64,000 bases of DNA from Brumimicrobium oceani (GCF_003143775.1 NZ_QFRJ01000010.1:62001-126000), one strand, 5' to 3'. Shown: positions 41,182 to 51,163, counted from the first letter of the stretch. The notes: generated by a model not told the origin, from the letters alone. A program made the numbers and translations.

Positions 41182-41934
41182 TTATACCAAATTAATTTTA
41201 TTCACCAATTTATCTTTGTAAGACCCTCCAATTGGAATCAATTTTTTATCATTTTCCAATTGAAGATTTGGGTACTCAATGGTCGATATTTTATCTAAAC
41301 GAACAATGAAAGATCGATGAACACGAATGAAATCTGAATCGCCTAACTTCTTATCTATATCTTTCATTGTAGAGTGAATGGTGTATCTTGTATCAGCAGT
41401 ATTGATAACTACATAATCTTTTAATGCCTCAACAAAAAAGATATCCTTTGTGTTGAGCTTTACTAATTTCGAGTTTGATTTTACGAAAATAAAATCTTGT
41501 GTACTCTTGTTTTCGACAATAGAATAGAGTAAATCACGCTCTTTTTCCACTTCTTTTTCTTTCTGATGCTTGTACAACGCCATTTCAATAGAAGTGTGTA
41601 AATCTATTTCTTTAAAAGGCTTAATAATATAACCATAAGGCTCTGTAATTTTCGCCTTTGCCAAGGTTGCTTCATCAGCATAAGCGGTAAGAAAGATAAC
41701 CGGAATGCCTTGTTCTCTTTTTATTACTTCAGCAGCCTCAATACCATTCATATCTCCTTTGAGCATGATATCCATTAAAACTATATCTGGAAGTTCCTCA
41801 GAGGCAAGTCTAATGGCTTTCTCACCAGTTGCTGAAGCGCCAGAAATAATATATCCTAACCTTTTTAAACTGTGCTGAATGTCTTTAGAAACTATCGACT
41901 CATCTTCGACGACTAAAACTTTTATTTTTGACAT
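41182..41934 (-). CDS. LytTR-family response regulator
   Basis: The 250-residue regulator has a receiver domain (about 4-120; phosphoacceptor D55 in DIVLMDIMLKG, switch threonine in FLTAYAD, lysine in YIIKPFKE) and a C-terminal LytTR DNA-binding domain (about 145-245; VEALKDYVVINTADTRYTIHSTMKDIDKKLGDSDFIRVHRSFIV). Such regulators control extracellular or stress genes. No kinase is adjacent; the PAS-HisKA_2 kinase at 30816 is a possible distant partner. A 716-base gene-free region lies upstream. Confidence 0.9.
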   Translation of the reverse strand: MSKIKVLVVEDESIVSKDIQHSLKRLGYIISGASATGEKAIRLASEELPDIVLMDIMLKGDMNGIEAAEVIKREQGIPVIFLTAYADEATLAKAKITEPYGYIIKPFKEIDLHTSIEMALYKHQKEKEVEKERDLLYSIVENKSTQDFIFVKSNSKLVKLNTKDIFFVEALKDYVVINTADTRYTIHSTMKDIDKKLGDSDFIRVHRSFIVRLDKISTIEYPNLQLENDKKLIPIGGSYKDKLVNKINLV

Positions 41935-42650
41935 ATTATTTCCGATTTATTTAAACAACTTTAAATATACAAATTCTATTTCTTTTTCTCTTCATTTAAA
42001 CTTACATTATTTCAAATTTAATTTGAATTCTATATCTATAGAAGCCCTTATTTAAAGGGAGTTTAAAGCTTTCTTGTATCCTCAGAAAAGAAGATAGTTT
42101 TTTTTTCTTGAAAAATCAAATCCTTGTTTTTTTCTTAAAGAGTATATAATTGAAATAAAGAAAAATTTTTTAAAAACCTCTTTACTATTATTATAGTACT
42201 GTTAATACGGTGCATTACTTTTTAGTGTTTTATTTGTTTTCTAAGTTGTAAACATAATACATGGAGTTATACACATTGTAAATTATTTTAATCTATTACT
42301 GTATAAGCTTTTATAGACTTGTTAACATTCTTGTTGATTTCATAATTCTGTATAAGTAATTTTCATTTCTGAATTTTATTGACCCATTCTACCTGTTCAT
42401 AATTAAATGTAAAAACTAATAACTTACTATTGTTTTTGTCATTTGCGTTTTGGTTTGGAATAATATTTTGATAATCCAAGCTAAAGTTATTGAAAGTAAT
42501 AAACAATCAAAAAACACATTGTTAATATCTATGTCAATAACTCGAATTTTAAAAGTGAGCATATTCAGGGGGTAAAGAATTTAAAAAAAAGTCATTGTTA
42601 ATAATTAGAGCCTATTGTTAATTACGTAATATTGTAAAAAATTCAATGTT
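41935..42650. other. 716-bp AT-rich gene-free region with a DnaA-box-like site
   Basis: This is the longest stretch without any gene here apart from the repeat region at 12938. It holds one exact DnaA-box pattern (TTATACACA at 42267-42275, matching TTATNCACA). It also holds three copies of ATTGTTAAT (42518-42526, 42594-42602, 42614-42622) just before rpiB, and long A/T runs. No RNA gene or open frame is evident. It is the most AT-rich stretch I noticed. A long leader, a regulator-binding region or a replication-related site are possibilities; the DnaA-box evidence alone is weak. Confidence 0.45.
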
Positions 42651-43094
42651 ATGACAAAAGCTAAAATTATACCTATTGGAGCAGATCATGCTGGTTTTCA
42701 GTTGAAAGAAGCAATTATTAAGCATTTCACAGAACGAGGTTACAAATTTAAGGATTATGGTACATATTCTGAGGATAGTATAGATTATCCAGATTATGGA
42801 CATCCAGTTGCAATTCATGTGCAAAACAATGAGGATACTTTAGGAATAGTAATATGTGGAAGTGGAAACGGTATTAATATGACTGTTAATAAGCACCAAG
42901 GAATAAGAAGTGCATTAACTTGGACAGTGGAATTGGCCGAATTGGCCAGACAACACAATAACGCCAATATTATAGCATTACCTGCCAGATTTGTTTCGGA
43001 AGAAGAAGGAATTAAAATGGTAGATAAATTTTTAACTAGCAGTTTTGAAGGAGGAAGACACCAGAAGAGAGTTGATAAGATTGCCTGTGGGTGA
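42651..43094 (+). CDS. rpiB: Ribose-5-phosphate isomerase B
   Basis: The 147-residue RpiB/LacAB-family enzyme interconverts ribose 5-phosphate and ribulose 5-phosphate in the pentose phosphate pathway. Visible marks are the phosphate-binding IGADHAGFQLKEAI, the DYPDYGHPVA segment and the catalytic-cysteine loop VICGSGNGINMTVNK. The 3' end is followed after 17 bases by a 28-bp palindrome, and the convergent RNase R gene lies just beyond. Confidence 0.93.
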   Translation: MTKAKIIPIGADHAGFQLKEAIIKHFTERGYKFKDYGTYSEDSIDYPDYGHPVAIHVQNNEDTLGIVICGSGNGINMTVNKHQGIRSALTWTVELAELARQHNNANIIALPARFVSEEEGIKMVDKFLTSSFEGGRHQKRVDKIACG

Positions 43095-43111
43095 TATGGT
43101 TCGGGTGTTAC

Positions 43112-43139
43112 GTATGGGTGATTTGCAAATCACCCATAC
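43112..43139. repeat. 28-bp perfect palindrome (GTATGGGTGATTTG type)
   Basis: GTATGGGTGATTTG is followed directly by its exact complement. It lies between the convergent rpiB and rnr genes, with a partial CACCCCTAC copy just to its right. It is a member of the five-copy family and probably terminates transcription from both sides. Confidence 0.8.
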
Positions 43140-43160
43140 AATCACCCCTACAAAGCGTCC

Positions 43161-45281
43161 CTATACCAATTCTAAATCTACTTGTTTTTTCAACATATCA
43201 ACACCAATAACCTTTACTTTAACCTGATCACCAAAATTGAAGACTTCATCGTTTCTTCTCCCAACAATTTGAAATTTATCATTATCAAAATAGTAACTAC
43301 CATTTGGTAATGATTGCATTGTAATCATGCCTTCGCAGTGATTATCGTTCATTTTTACAAACATTCCGAAGTCTGCTAATCCAGATACTGTTCCTTCGAA
43401 CTCCTCGCCTACTTTATCTTGTAAAAATTTAGCTTGAAAGAATTTATTAGATTCTCTTTCAGATTCAATCGCCTTTCTTTCTTGTGCAGAAATATGCTCA
43501 GAAATTTCATTTAGTGTATTGCCGTAGTTTTTCTGTTTATGGTCTAGTTTATCTTGGAGTAAACGGTGAACTACTAAATCTGCATACCTTCTAATGGGCG
43601 AGGTGAAATGCGTGTAATAATCAAAGGATAAACCATAATGTCCAATGTTGTTTGTTTGATAATTGGCTTTTGCCATTGATCGAATGGCCATGGTTTGAAT
43701 CAAACCATATTCAGGTGCATCTTTAATCTTCTCTAATAAACCGTTTATTTTTTGTGCTACGTTATTGACGTTTTCAAATTCTAAATCATAATCAAACTTT
43801 TCTATAAAAACAGAGAATGTTTTTAATTTTTCAAGCGATGGTTTATCATGACAACGGTAAATAAATTGATTGTTTGATCCTTTATCTCCAGGTAGTTTTC
43901 CTACGAATAAAGCTACTCTTTTATTGGCGAGCAACATGAATTCCTCAATGAGTTTATTGGCATCTTTTGATACTTTTTTAACCACACCATTAGGCATTCC
44001 ATCTTCATCAAAAACAAAACTCACTTCTTCAGATTCTATAGATAGCGCACCATTTTTCATTCTGTCTTTACGGATGGTTTTAGCAATTTTATCCATGGCC
44101 AATATTTCTTCCTTTAAAGTATCGCTTTTGCCTTCTATTACGTCTTGAGCGTCTTCATAAGCAAAACGGTAATCTGAATGAATCACTGTTTTTCCAAACC
44201 ATTCTTTCAATACATTACCTTTTTCATCGAGTTCAAATATTGCCGAAAAAGCAAATTTATCTTCATTGGGACGAAGAGAACAAGCCATATTAGACAACTG
44301 CTCTGGAAGCATTGGGATAACTCTATCTTCTAAATATACTGAGTTACCTCGTTTAAGGGCTTCCGCATCCATGGCGGTGCCAGGTTGCACATATTGGCTC
44401 ACATCTGCAATATGAACTCCCACTTCTACGTTTCCATTCTCTAAAACTTCATAAGATAAAGCATCATCAAAGTCTTTGGCATCAAAAGGATCAATGGTAA
44501 AAGTGAGCTTATCTCTTAAATCCTTTCTGTTTTTTACCTCTTCTTGGTCAAGTTCAATTCCAACTGTTTCAGCTTCTTCAATGACTTCTTGTGGAAAAGT
44601 TATTTCAAATTCATTTTTGAATAAAATGGAGTACATCTCTGCATCATTGTTTCCTGGTGAACCAATTACCTTAAGGACTTCTCCATATGGGCTATCAACA
44701 CCTTTAGGCCATGTGGTCATTCGGGCAATTACCTTCTGACCAGTTTTTGCGCCTTTAAGTTTTTCTAAAGGTATGTAGAGGTCTACATTTATTTTATTGT
44801 TGTCCAGTATTAAGAATGCAAATTTTTTCCTTACATCCAAGGTTCCAACGAATTTAACAGCCTTTCGCTTGATTATTTTGGTAATTCTGCCTTCTGTTTT
44901 GTGTTTTTTCTGTCGGATTATTTCAACCTCTACTTCATCTCCATGAAATGCTTTATTCATGTTTTCCTGTGAAACATAAATATCACCGTCACGATCTTTG
45001 CTTACAATGTAAGCAGCTCCCCTAGATGTAGAATCTACAGTTCCAATAAAATGATTAGTAAAGCTATCGTTGAGAATGAAGTAACCTTTCTGAAATTCAT
45101 TTAAAAAATTCTCACTTTTTAAATCGTTCAAAATAGACAAAACTAGCTTTCGCATGTTTTTGTCCGTAATTTGTAAAATTGCACTGATTTCTTTGGCGTT
45201 GTATTTTTGATCTGGTTGTCTATCGAATATCTTTCGTATGGCGGATTGTAATCCTTTTTTTTTGAGTTTGTATTTTGACAT
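43161..45281 (-). CDS. rnr: Ribonuclease R
   Basis: The 706-residue 3'-5' exoribonuclease degrades structured RNA and takes part in rRNA and tmRNA-linked mRNA decay. It has an N-terminal helix-turn-helix-like region, a cold-shock domain at about 65-210, the RNB catalytic domain with FTIDPFDAKDFDDALSY holding the metal-binding aspartates, and a C-terminal S1 domain (EEFEGTVSGLADFGMFVKM). The basic C-terminal tail of E. coli RNase R is missing. A TAnnTTTG element at 45298-45305 lies 17-24 bases upstream of the ATG. Confidence 0.95.
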   Translation of the reverse strand: MSKYKLKKKGLQSAIRKIFDRQPDQKYNAKEISAILQITDKNMRKLVLSILNDLKSENFLNEFQKGYFILNDSFTNHFIGTVDSTSRGAAYIVSKDRDGDIYVSQENMNKAFHGDEVEVEIIRQKKHKTEGRITKIIKRKAVKFVGTLDVRKKFAFLILDNNKINVDLYIPLEKLKGAKTGQKVIARMTTWPKGVDSPYGEVLKVIGSPGNNDAEMYSILFKNEFEITFPQEVIEEAETVGIELDQEEVKNRKDLRDKLTFTIDPFDAKDFDDALSYEVLENGNVEVGVHIADVSQYVQPGTAMDAEALKRGNSVYLEDRVIPMLPEQLSNMACSLRPNEDKFAFSAIFELDEKGNVLKEWFGKTVIHSDYRFAYEDAQDVIEGKSDTLKEEILAMDKIAKTIRKDRMKNGALSIESEEVSFVFDEDGMPNGVVKKVSKDANKLIEEFMLLANKRVALFVGKLPGDKGSNNQFIYRCHDKPSLEKLKTFSVFIEKFDYDLEFENVNNVAQKINGLLEKIKDAPEYGLIQTMAIRSMAKANYQTNNIGHYGLSFDYYTHFTSPIRRYADLVVHRLLQDKLDHKQKNYGNTLNEISEHISAQERKAIESERESNKFFQAKFLQDKVGEEFEGTVSGLADFGMFVKMNDNHCEGMITMQSLPNGSYYFDNDKFQIVGRRNDEVFNFGDQVKVKVIGVDMLKKQVDLELV

Positions 45282-45297
45282 TTATTGTATTTTACTT

Positions 45298-45305
45298 CAA
45301 ATATA
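45298..45305 (-). promoter_or_regulatory. -7 promoter element of rnr
   Basis: On the minus strand the sequence reads TATATTTG, an exact match to TAnnTTTG, about 17 bases before the rnr start codon. Confidence 0.55.
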
Positions 45306-45416
45306 GTTGAATTTACAGTTTAATGATAACTTAATGCATTATGTAAAAGTTAAGACTTATGGTTAATTAGAATAATTCCATTCTTTAAAGGGGGTTCTAT
45401 AGTTGTTAATAATTCG

Positions 45417-45424
45417 TATTTTTG
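45417..45424 (+). promoter_or_regulatory. -7 promoter element of the ferritin gene
   Basis: TATTTTTG matches TAnnTTTG and lies 17 bases before the ATG at 45442. It makes the upstream non-ATG start at 45436 unlikely. Confidence 0.55.
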
Positions 45425-45441
45425 TTTAAAACCTTTTGAAA

Positions 45442-45948
45442 ATGAATAAAAAAATCGAAAAATTATTAAACGATCAAATAGAAAAAGAATATTCTTCTAG
45501 TCAACTCTATTTATCTATGGCTTCTTGGTCAGAAAACCAAGGATTTAACGGAACAGCTTCTTTTTTATATGCACATAGTGATGAAGAACGCGAACACATG
45601 TTGAAATTGGTAAAATTTATCAATGAGCGCGGTGGAACTGCTGTTATTCCGGCTATTTATAAACCAGATGTAAGTTTTGACTCTATGGAATCTATTTTCC
45701 AATCATTACTAGATCATGAAGTTAAAGTCACAGAAAGTATTAACAATATTGTTGATGCATGTTTAAGTGAGAAAGATTATACAACACACAATTTTATCCA
45801 ATGGTATGTTTCTGAGCAATTAGAGGAGGAAGCTTTAGCACGCAATATTATGGATAAATTAAAATTAATTGGATCTGACAAAGGTGGTTTGTATTTATTT
45901 GACAGAGACATGCAAAATTCTAATATTACGGCTGCAACTCCTAACTAA
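45442..45948 (+). CDS. Ferritin
   Basis: This 168-residue non-heme ferritin (FtnA-like) stores iron as a 24-subunit shell. Ferroxidase-site residues are visible in EKEYSSSQLYLSMASWSE and SDEEREHMLKLVKFINERGG (the ExxH pair), with a later QWYVSEQLEEEALARNI helix. I start at ATG 45442 because the codon before it (45436, TTG) is too close to the promoter element. It is followed by a sensor protein gene on the same strand 34 bases later. Confidence 0.92.
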   Translation: MNKKIEKLLNDQIEKEYSSSQLYLSMASWSENQGFNGTASFLYAHSDEEREHMLKLVKFINERGGTAVIPAIYKPDVSFDSMESIFQSLLDHEVKVTESINNIVDACLSEKDYTTHNFIQWYVSEQLEEEALARNIMDKLKLIGSDKGGLYLFDRDMQNSNITAATPN

Positions 45949-45981
45949 TGGAGCGGTAAAAAGTGTTTTTACACTGAATAA

Positions 45982-48900
45982 ATGAATTATAAATTACTTT
46001 TTAAATGTTTTTTGCTGTATGTGATTTTTTTGAGTTCTTACTTAACCGTTAGCGCGCAAGATCACATACAGTTCAAAAACTATACTATTACTGAAGGTCT
46101 TTCCCAAAGTTCAGTGTCTTGCATCGTGCAAGATCAGTTGGGAGCGTTATGGCTAGGAACGCAAGACGGCATAAACAGGTTTAATGGAAAAAACTTTGAG
46201 GTTTTTTCGGGGGACAAAGGGTATGATATTTCAAACGAATATATCAATACAAGTTTCACCGATAGAAACGAAAATATGTGGTTTGGTACTTATAATGGAC
46301 TTACGAAGTACAATCCACACACAGTTAAATTCTCTTCCTACACTATTGACAATAACGAAAGATTAGACATAAATTCAATTACAGAGGACGCCAAAGGTAA
46401 TATTTGGATTGGAACAGCGTTTGGACGAATTTTTAATTTCGATACACAAAATAATACATTTAAACTTGTTGATGACCAAACATTTAGTTCTAAAATAATT
46501 GATATTCGTTACAAAAGAAATACCCTTATTTTTGTTAGTGAATTTGAAGGGGTTTTATTAACAGATTCGAAGTTTAAGAATAGAAAAGTTATTCAACCAA
46601 CGGCCAAAAGTCAAAATGATTTTATTATTAATGGATTTATAGAATCTCCCGATCATGAAATAGTGATTGCAACCAGTGAAGGAGTTCTGTATTTGGATGA
46701 AAGTTATAGTTTTTTTAAACCCTTGAATAATTTTTTCTCTGCGTTAAAGGACATTAAGGTGGTAGATGCACTCTATCTTTCAAAGGAAAAAGTACTTGTG
46801 GCATCAGAAAATTCTGGACTTTTTCAACTCTCAAAAGATGAAAATGATAGTATTAACGTGATCAATTATTCGGCAGATATTTTTCAAAAGGGAGCTATTA
46901 TTTCTAATAATCTGTCGAGTTTATTTAAAGATAATCAAGGAGTTATATGGATAACTTCCCAAAGAGGATTAAGTAGTTTTAATCCGGAGTTTGTTGGTTT
47001 TAAAGGAGTTGGGGTTTCTGTTGATTTAAATAAAGGTTTACCTTCTCAAAATATATGGGGATTTGCTGAGTCTGAAAATCAAAAATATTTGTATATCGCT
47101 GCAGATCATGGTGTTTCTGCCTTTGATCGTACAAATCACATTTACTACCATTATTATCGCAGACCAAATAACTACGAAAATCTTACAACACTCACCATAA
47201 AAGTACTTTCAGAGTATGAGCTGCTGGTAGGTTGTTTAGATGGACTTTTTATTCTTTCAATAGATAAAAATAATCCTAAAAAGTACAGTTTTACAAAAAT
47301 TGAACATGGCGAAAATGTTTCCCGGGAATTTGATATGACCTATACACTTCTCGAGTATAAAAATGAAGGTCAGTACTTGTTGGGAACCCGCGCAGGTGTG
47401 GCTTTATTGGATTTAAAAGACAAAAGTTTTCGTTATCTTTTTAATACTGAAAAAACAAAGTCTTCTATTGGTGCTGGAGCCTGTCGACTGATCTTTAAAA
47501 AGGATGCAAATTATTATGTTGCTCCTTCTTCTGGTGCGTTATATTTAATTAAAGACGAGAATAAACAACTTTCTGCAACAAAAACTCATGAATTTTCGGC
47601 ATTGAATGAAGTTACTGGAGATTATTTCTCAGACTTTCTTCAATCCAGTGATGATGTTTTTTGGTTCGGTACTATGGGAGATGGTCTGTTTAAATTTGAT
47701 GCGAAAACAAATAAGATAAGTCAATTCAATAAAATGCAGGGATTGCCCAATAATGTAGTTTATGGAATTGAGGCAATTGAAAGCGATCCTCAATTTATAT
47801 GGATTTCTACCAACAAGGGAGTGATAGCGTTAAATACCAAATCAGAGGCAGTTTATACCTTTTCTGAGACGGATGGATTAATGAGTAATGAATTAAACTC
47901 TGGTGCAAGTTTCGTATCCAAAAATGGAGAAATTTATTTTGGAGGAATTCAAGGATTCAATTATGTAAAGCCGTCGGAAGCTTTTCAGGTGAATAATAAT
48001 ATTAGGGTTTATTTTTCAGGAATTGAACTTGAAAATGAAGCTATTTTTCCAAAAGAAAATGGAATACTAACGCAAAGTATTGCTTTCACAGATCACATTG
48101 TTATTCCGTATAAGCAAAGAAGTTTGAAATTACGATTTTTCGCGAATGATTTAAGTAATCCTGAGCGTATAGAGTACAAATATGTGATGTCTGGTGATGA
48201 TGATGTCGAAGAAGAGCTTGGTGCATCAAACGAACTGCGTTTTACTAGTATTGCGCCGGGAATTTATCAATTGTATATTTATGTAAGAAATACCAATGGA
48301 GATTGGACTAAATATCCTGCAAAGTTAACCATTGAGGTTCAGAGACCTTTTTGGATGAAGTGGTGGTTTTATACAATAATTGTAGTTTTTGTTGGATTAT
48401 TTATACTCTACAGAGTTAGAAAAAGTATAGATAAAGAAAGAAGACAGCAAGTAAGACTTGAAATGAAAATCGCCGAACGCACGCGAGAACTTAGAAAAAT
48501 GAATGAAAAAGTGCTGCAACAAAAAGGGCGTCTTGTTTTACAAACAGAAGAGTTAGAAAGGGAGAGAGATAAATCTGAGAGATTGCTCAATAACGTACTG
48601 CCAAAAGAAACAGCCAGTCAATTGAAGAAAGATGGACGTTCAGCTGCAAGAGACTTTAGTAAGGTTTCGATCATGTTTACCGATTTTGTTGGATTTTCCA
48701 AAATTGCGGAAACCATGGATGCTAAAGATTTAGTCTCTATTTTGGATATGCATTTTAGAAAGTTTGATTCTATTATTGATAAGAATGATCTAGAGAAAAT
48801 TAAGACTATTGGAGATGCCTACATGTGTGCAGGAGGTGTTCCAATTCGTAATAAGACAAACCCAATTAATACAACCTTGGCAGCGGTTCAAATTAAGTAC

Positions 48901-49881
48901 TATATGTTGGACTTTAAAGAGCAACAGATTAGACTTGGAAAACCATATTGGCAGCTAAGAATAGGAATCAATACCGGTGGAGTCTCGGCTGGTGTGATTG
49001 GAACGAAACGCTATGCATACGACGTTTGGGGTAATGCAGTAAACAGAGCGCAAAGAATGGAGCAGTTATGTGAGCCTGAGAAAATAGCGGTTACACAAGA
49101 TACATTTGACGATATTGAGCCTTACTTTGAGTGCAATAAGATAGGGAAAGTAGAAACTAAAAGTGGTGTGGAAATCATGATGTATGAGGTGATTTCAATT
49201 AAGCCTGAATTATCTGTAGATGGTTTAGGAATAGAACCAAATAAATCTTTTCATAAGCTAGTCAATCTCCATCATTACAGCAAAATAAATTACTATAAGG
49301 CAGAACGTTTTATCTTGGCCAAACTAAAAAAGGATTTAAGTCCTAAGCTGCATTACCATTCTTTTGATCACTCAAAAGATGTCACTCGTCAAGCGGAAAG
49401 AATTGCCATAGGTGAAGGGATTACGGACGAAGACTTGTTTTTATTAAAGTCTGCTGCATCTTTTCATGATGCTGGATTTATAGATCAATATGAAAGAAAT
49501 GAGCCAATTGGTGCAAAAATGGCTGCCGAAATTCTTCCAAGTTTTGGTTATACAGAAGCGCATATTGAAAGAATTAAAGAACTCATTTTCGTGACTCAAG
49601 TACCACACAAACCAAAGAATAACCTAGAAGAAATTATTTGTGATGCAGACTTGGACTACCTTGGAAGAGATGATTTTCATGAAATTGCGGACAGATTAAG
49701 AAGGGAGTTGAGGGAGCATGGTAAGATAGATAGCGATAGAAAATGGGATGAAATGCAGGTGAGGTTTTTAACTAAACACAGATATTTCACAAGAACGTCT
49801 ATAGAGACGCGTTTAGATAAGAAAAGAAAAAACCTAGAGGAGATTAAGCAAAAGCTGAAAGAAGATAAATACAGGGATTAA
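45982..49881 (+). CDS. Two-component-propeller, adenylate cyclase and HD-domain fusion
   Basis: The 1299-residue membrane protein has a signal sequence, about 14 Reg_prop propeller repeats (residues ~30-700), a Y_Y_Y domain (about 710-785), one TM helix (about 795-812), a coiled coil and a class III cyclase domain (about 885-1065). The cyclase metal site includes D901 (IMFTDF) and D945 (IGDAYM). K941 and D1014 (YDVWGN) are the adenine-specifying pair, so cAMP rather than cGMP is predicted. A C-terminal HD domain (about 1110-1225) has H1126, H1162-D1163 and D1213 or nearby. It lies 34 bases after ferritin. Confidence 0.85.
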   Translation: MNYKLLFKCFLLYVIFLSSYLTVSAQDHIQFKNYTITEGLSQSSVSCIVQDQLGALWLGTQDGINRFNGKNFEVFSGDKGYDISNEYINTSFTDRNENMWFGTYNGLTKYNPHTVKFSSYTIDNNERLDINSITEDAKGNIWIGTAFGRIFNFDTQNNTFKLVDDQTFSSKIIDIRYKRNTLIFVSEFEGVLLTDSKFKNRKVIQPTAKSQNDFIINGFIESPDHEIVIATSEGVLYLDESYSFFKPLNNFFSALKDIKVVDALYLSKEKVLVASENSGLFQLSKDENDSINVINYSADIFQKGAIISNNLSSLFKDNQGVIWITSQRGLSSFNPEFVGFKGVGVSVDLNKGLPSQNIWGFAESENQKYLYIAADHGVSAFDRTNHIYYHYYRRPNNYENLTTLTIKVLSEYELLVGCLDGLFILSIDKNNPKKYSFTKIEHGENVSREFDMTYTLLEYKNEGQYLLGTRAGVALLDLKDKSFRYLFNTEKTKSSIGAGACRLIFKKDANYYVAPSSGALYLIKDENKQLSATKTHEFSALNEVTGDYFSDFLQSSDDVFWFGTMGDGLFKFDAKTNKISQFNKMQGLPNNVVYGIEAIESDPQFIWISTNKGVIALNTKSEAVYTFSETDGLMSNELNSGASFVSKNGEIYFGGIQGFNYVKPSEAFQVNNNIRVYFSGIELENEAIFPKENGILTQSIAFTDHIVIPYKQRSLKLRFFANDLSNPERIEYKYVMSGDDDVEEELGASNELRFTSIAPGIYQLYIYVRNTNGDWTKYPAKLTIEVQRPFWMKWWFYTIIVVFVGLFILYRVRKSIDKERRQQVRLEMKIAERTRELRKMNEKVLQQKGRLVLQTEELERERDKSERLLNNVLPKETASQLKKDGRSAARDFSKVSIMFTDFVGFSKIAETMDAKDLVSILDMHFRKFDSIIDKNDLEKIKTIGDAYMCAGGVPIRNKTNPINTTLAAVQIKYYMLDFKEQQIRLGKPYWQLRIGINTGGVSAGVIGTKRYAYDVWGNAVNRAQRMEQLCEPEKIAVTQDTFDDIEPYFECNKIGKVETKSGVEIMMYEVISIKPELSVDGLGIEPNKSFHKLVNLHHYSKINYYKAERFILAKLKKDLSPKLHYHSFDHSKDVTRQAERIAIGEGITDEDLFLLKSAASFHDAGFIDQYERNEPIGAKMAAEILPSFGYTEAHIERIKELIFVTQVPHKPKNNLEEIICDADLDYLGRDDFHEIADRLRRELREHGKIDSDRKWDEMQVRFLTKHRYFTRTSIETRLDKKRKNLEEIKQKLKEDKYRD

Positions 49882-50130
49882 ATAGCGTTAAAAGCGGAAG
49901 AAAAGATTCTTCTTAATCGCATTTTTCTGCCTTGTTAATTTCTCGGATTTAAGTGTTGCAATAGCTTAGATTAATCAGAGATTTATGGAGTATTCCAGAT
50001 TGTTTTAATGATCGCTGAAAAAGTGGTTGGATAAAGAAGCTACCAGGGAGTAAATAACTTTGTAGACCGCCTGTCGATCGATGATAAAAAAAGGTTTGTT
50101 AATTGAATTTTTGCTATAAAATAGTCAAAA

Positions 50131-50158
50131 AAAAAGACCGTACATTACGGTCTTTTTA
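50131..50158. terminator. Bidirectional terminator hairpin
   Basis: AAAAAGACCGT and ACGGTCTTTTT arms surround a 5-base loop (ACATT), flanked by A and T runs. It lies between the convergent cyclase-fusion and Usp genes and can stop transcription from both. Confidence 0.85.
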
Positions 50159-50174
50159 TCAAAAAAATTATTCT

Positions 50175-50996
50175 TTAAGAAAACAGGACACTGCTTCCAT
50201 AAGGAGTTTCAATAGGATTAACTACCAATGTAGGTATTAATGCATCGTTAGTAATCATGTATTGTTCATAGTTTGATCCAAATGCACCCAAGTAGTTGCT
50301 CTTATTCTGATTCATAATAGCAATTAGATCGGCGTCTTTTTCTACAGCCAATCTCACTACTTCCTTATCAAATCCACTACTAGGAGCCAAGGTTGCTGTC
50401 ATTTCAATGCCTCTTTCTTCAAAAAAGCGTTTAGAGAATAGAATATTTGCAGTGACCTTATTTTTCAAAAATTCGTCTGTTTCATTTGGTGTAATGACAT
50501 GTACTCTTGACTTGAAGAACTTTGCCATTGATGCTACGATAGCTAATTTTTGTTTCGTCTCTCTGTGTAAATCAAGCGGAACAACAATATCATCATATCC
50601 ATTTTCACCTACCTTTGTTTGCTGTACAATTACAAAAGGAACGGTGGAGTGAGTAATTACCTTTAACGCGTGTGATCCTGCAATGTGTTGCCAGCCAGAA
50701 GCACCGTGAGTTCCCATGAAAATTAGTTCTGCGTGGTGTTCTGCAGCGAAATCTCCAATATCTTCAAAGATTGTTCCTACTCTTACTTTTGGAGTTAATT
50801 CAACCCCCTTAGATCCGTGTGAATCTGTAATTGCTTTTAGTCTTGTTTCAGCTTCTGCAATTTCCTTGTTTTTAGAAACAACGTGGAGAACGAAGATTTT
50901 TGCGCCAACAACTTTTGCTGTTGTAATTGCATGGTTTAATGCGCAATCTGCTACCTCTGAAAAATCGTGAGGAACGATAAAACTTTTGTTGGACAT
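50175..50996 (-). CDS. Universal stress protein, tandem UspA domains
   Basis: The 273-residue protein has two Usp domains. The first (about 3-150) is complete, with FIVPHDFSEVADCALNHA and the nucleotide-site pattern GTHGASGWQHIAGSHALK, so it probably binds ATP. The second (about 155-273) is degenerate and lacks that loop. This is the reverse of the BCCT-linked Usp at 10934. I start at the ATG at 50996 because a -7 promoter element lies at 51027-51034, downstream of the first available ATG (51059). It is transcribed alone, away from tRNA-Cys. Confidence 0.88.
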   Translation of the reverse strand: MSNKSFIVPHDFSEVADCALNHAITTAKVVGAKIFVLHVVSKNKEIAEAETRLKAITDSHGSKGVELTPKVRVGTIFEDIGDFAAEHHAELIFMGTHGASGWQHIAGSHALKVITHSTVPFVIVQQTKVGENGYDDIVVPLDLHRETKQKLAIVASMAKFFKSRVHVITPNETDEFLKNKVTANILFSKRFFEERGIEMTATLAPSSGFDKEVVRLAVEKDADLIAIMNQNKSNYLGAFGSNYEQYMITNDALIPTLVVNPIETPYGSSVLFS

Positions 50997-51026
50997 AATT
51001 AGTATCTGGTTTTTTATAGCTTTTAG

Positions 51027-51034
51027 CAAAAATA
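51027..51034 (-). promoter_or_regulatory. -7 promoter element of the second usp gene
   Basis: The minus strand reads TATTTTTG, matching TAnnTTTG, about 30 bases before the ATG at 50996. Confidence 0.5.
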
Positions 51035-51120
51035 AGCAATAGTTTGCTATCTGAGGCATAAATTCACTATTTCAATGGAATTAAATATTCAGATTATTGC
51101 TGATTTTTAAATTGTTAATT

Positions 51121-51159
51121 CAAAAAAAAAGCCCTTAACTTTTTAAGGTTAAGGACTTT
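51121..51159 (-). terminator. Intrinsic terminator after tRNA-Cys
   Basis: On the minus strand AGTCCTTAAC pairs with GTTAAGGGCT and is followed by a run of T residues. It lies just downstream of the tRNA. Confidence 0.75.
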
Positions 51160-51163
51160 CTAG

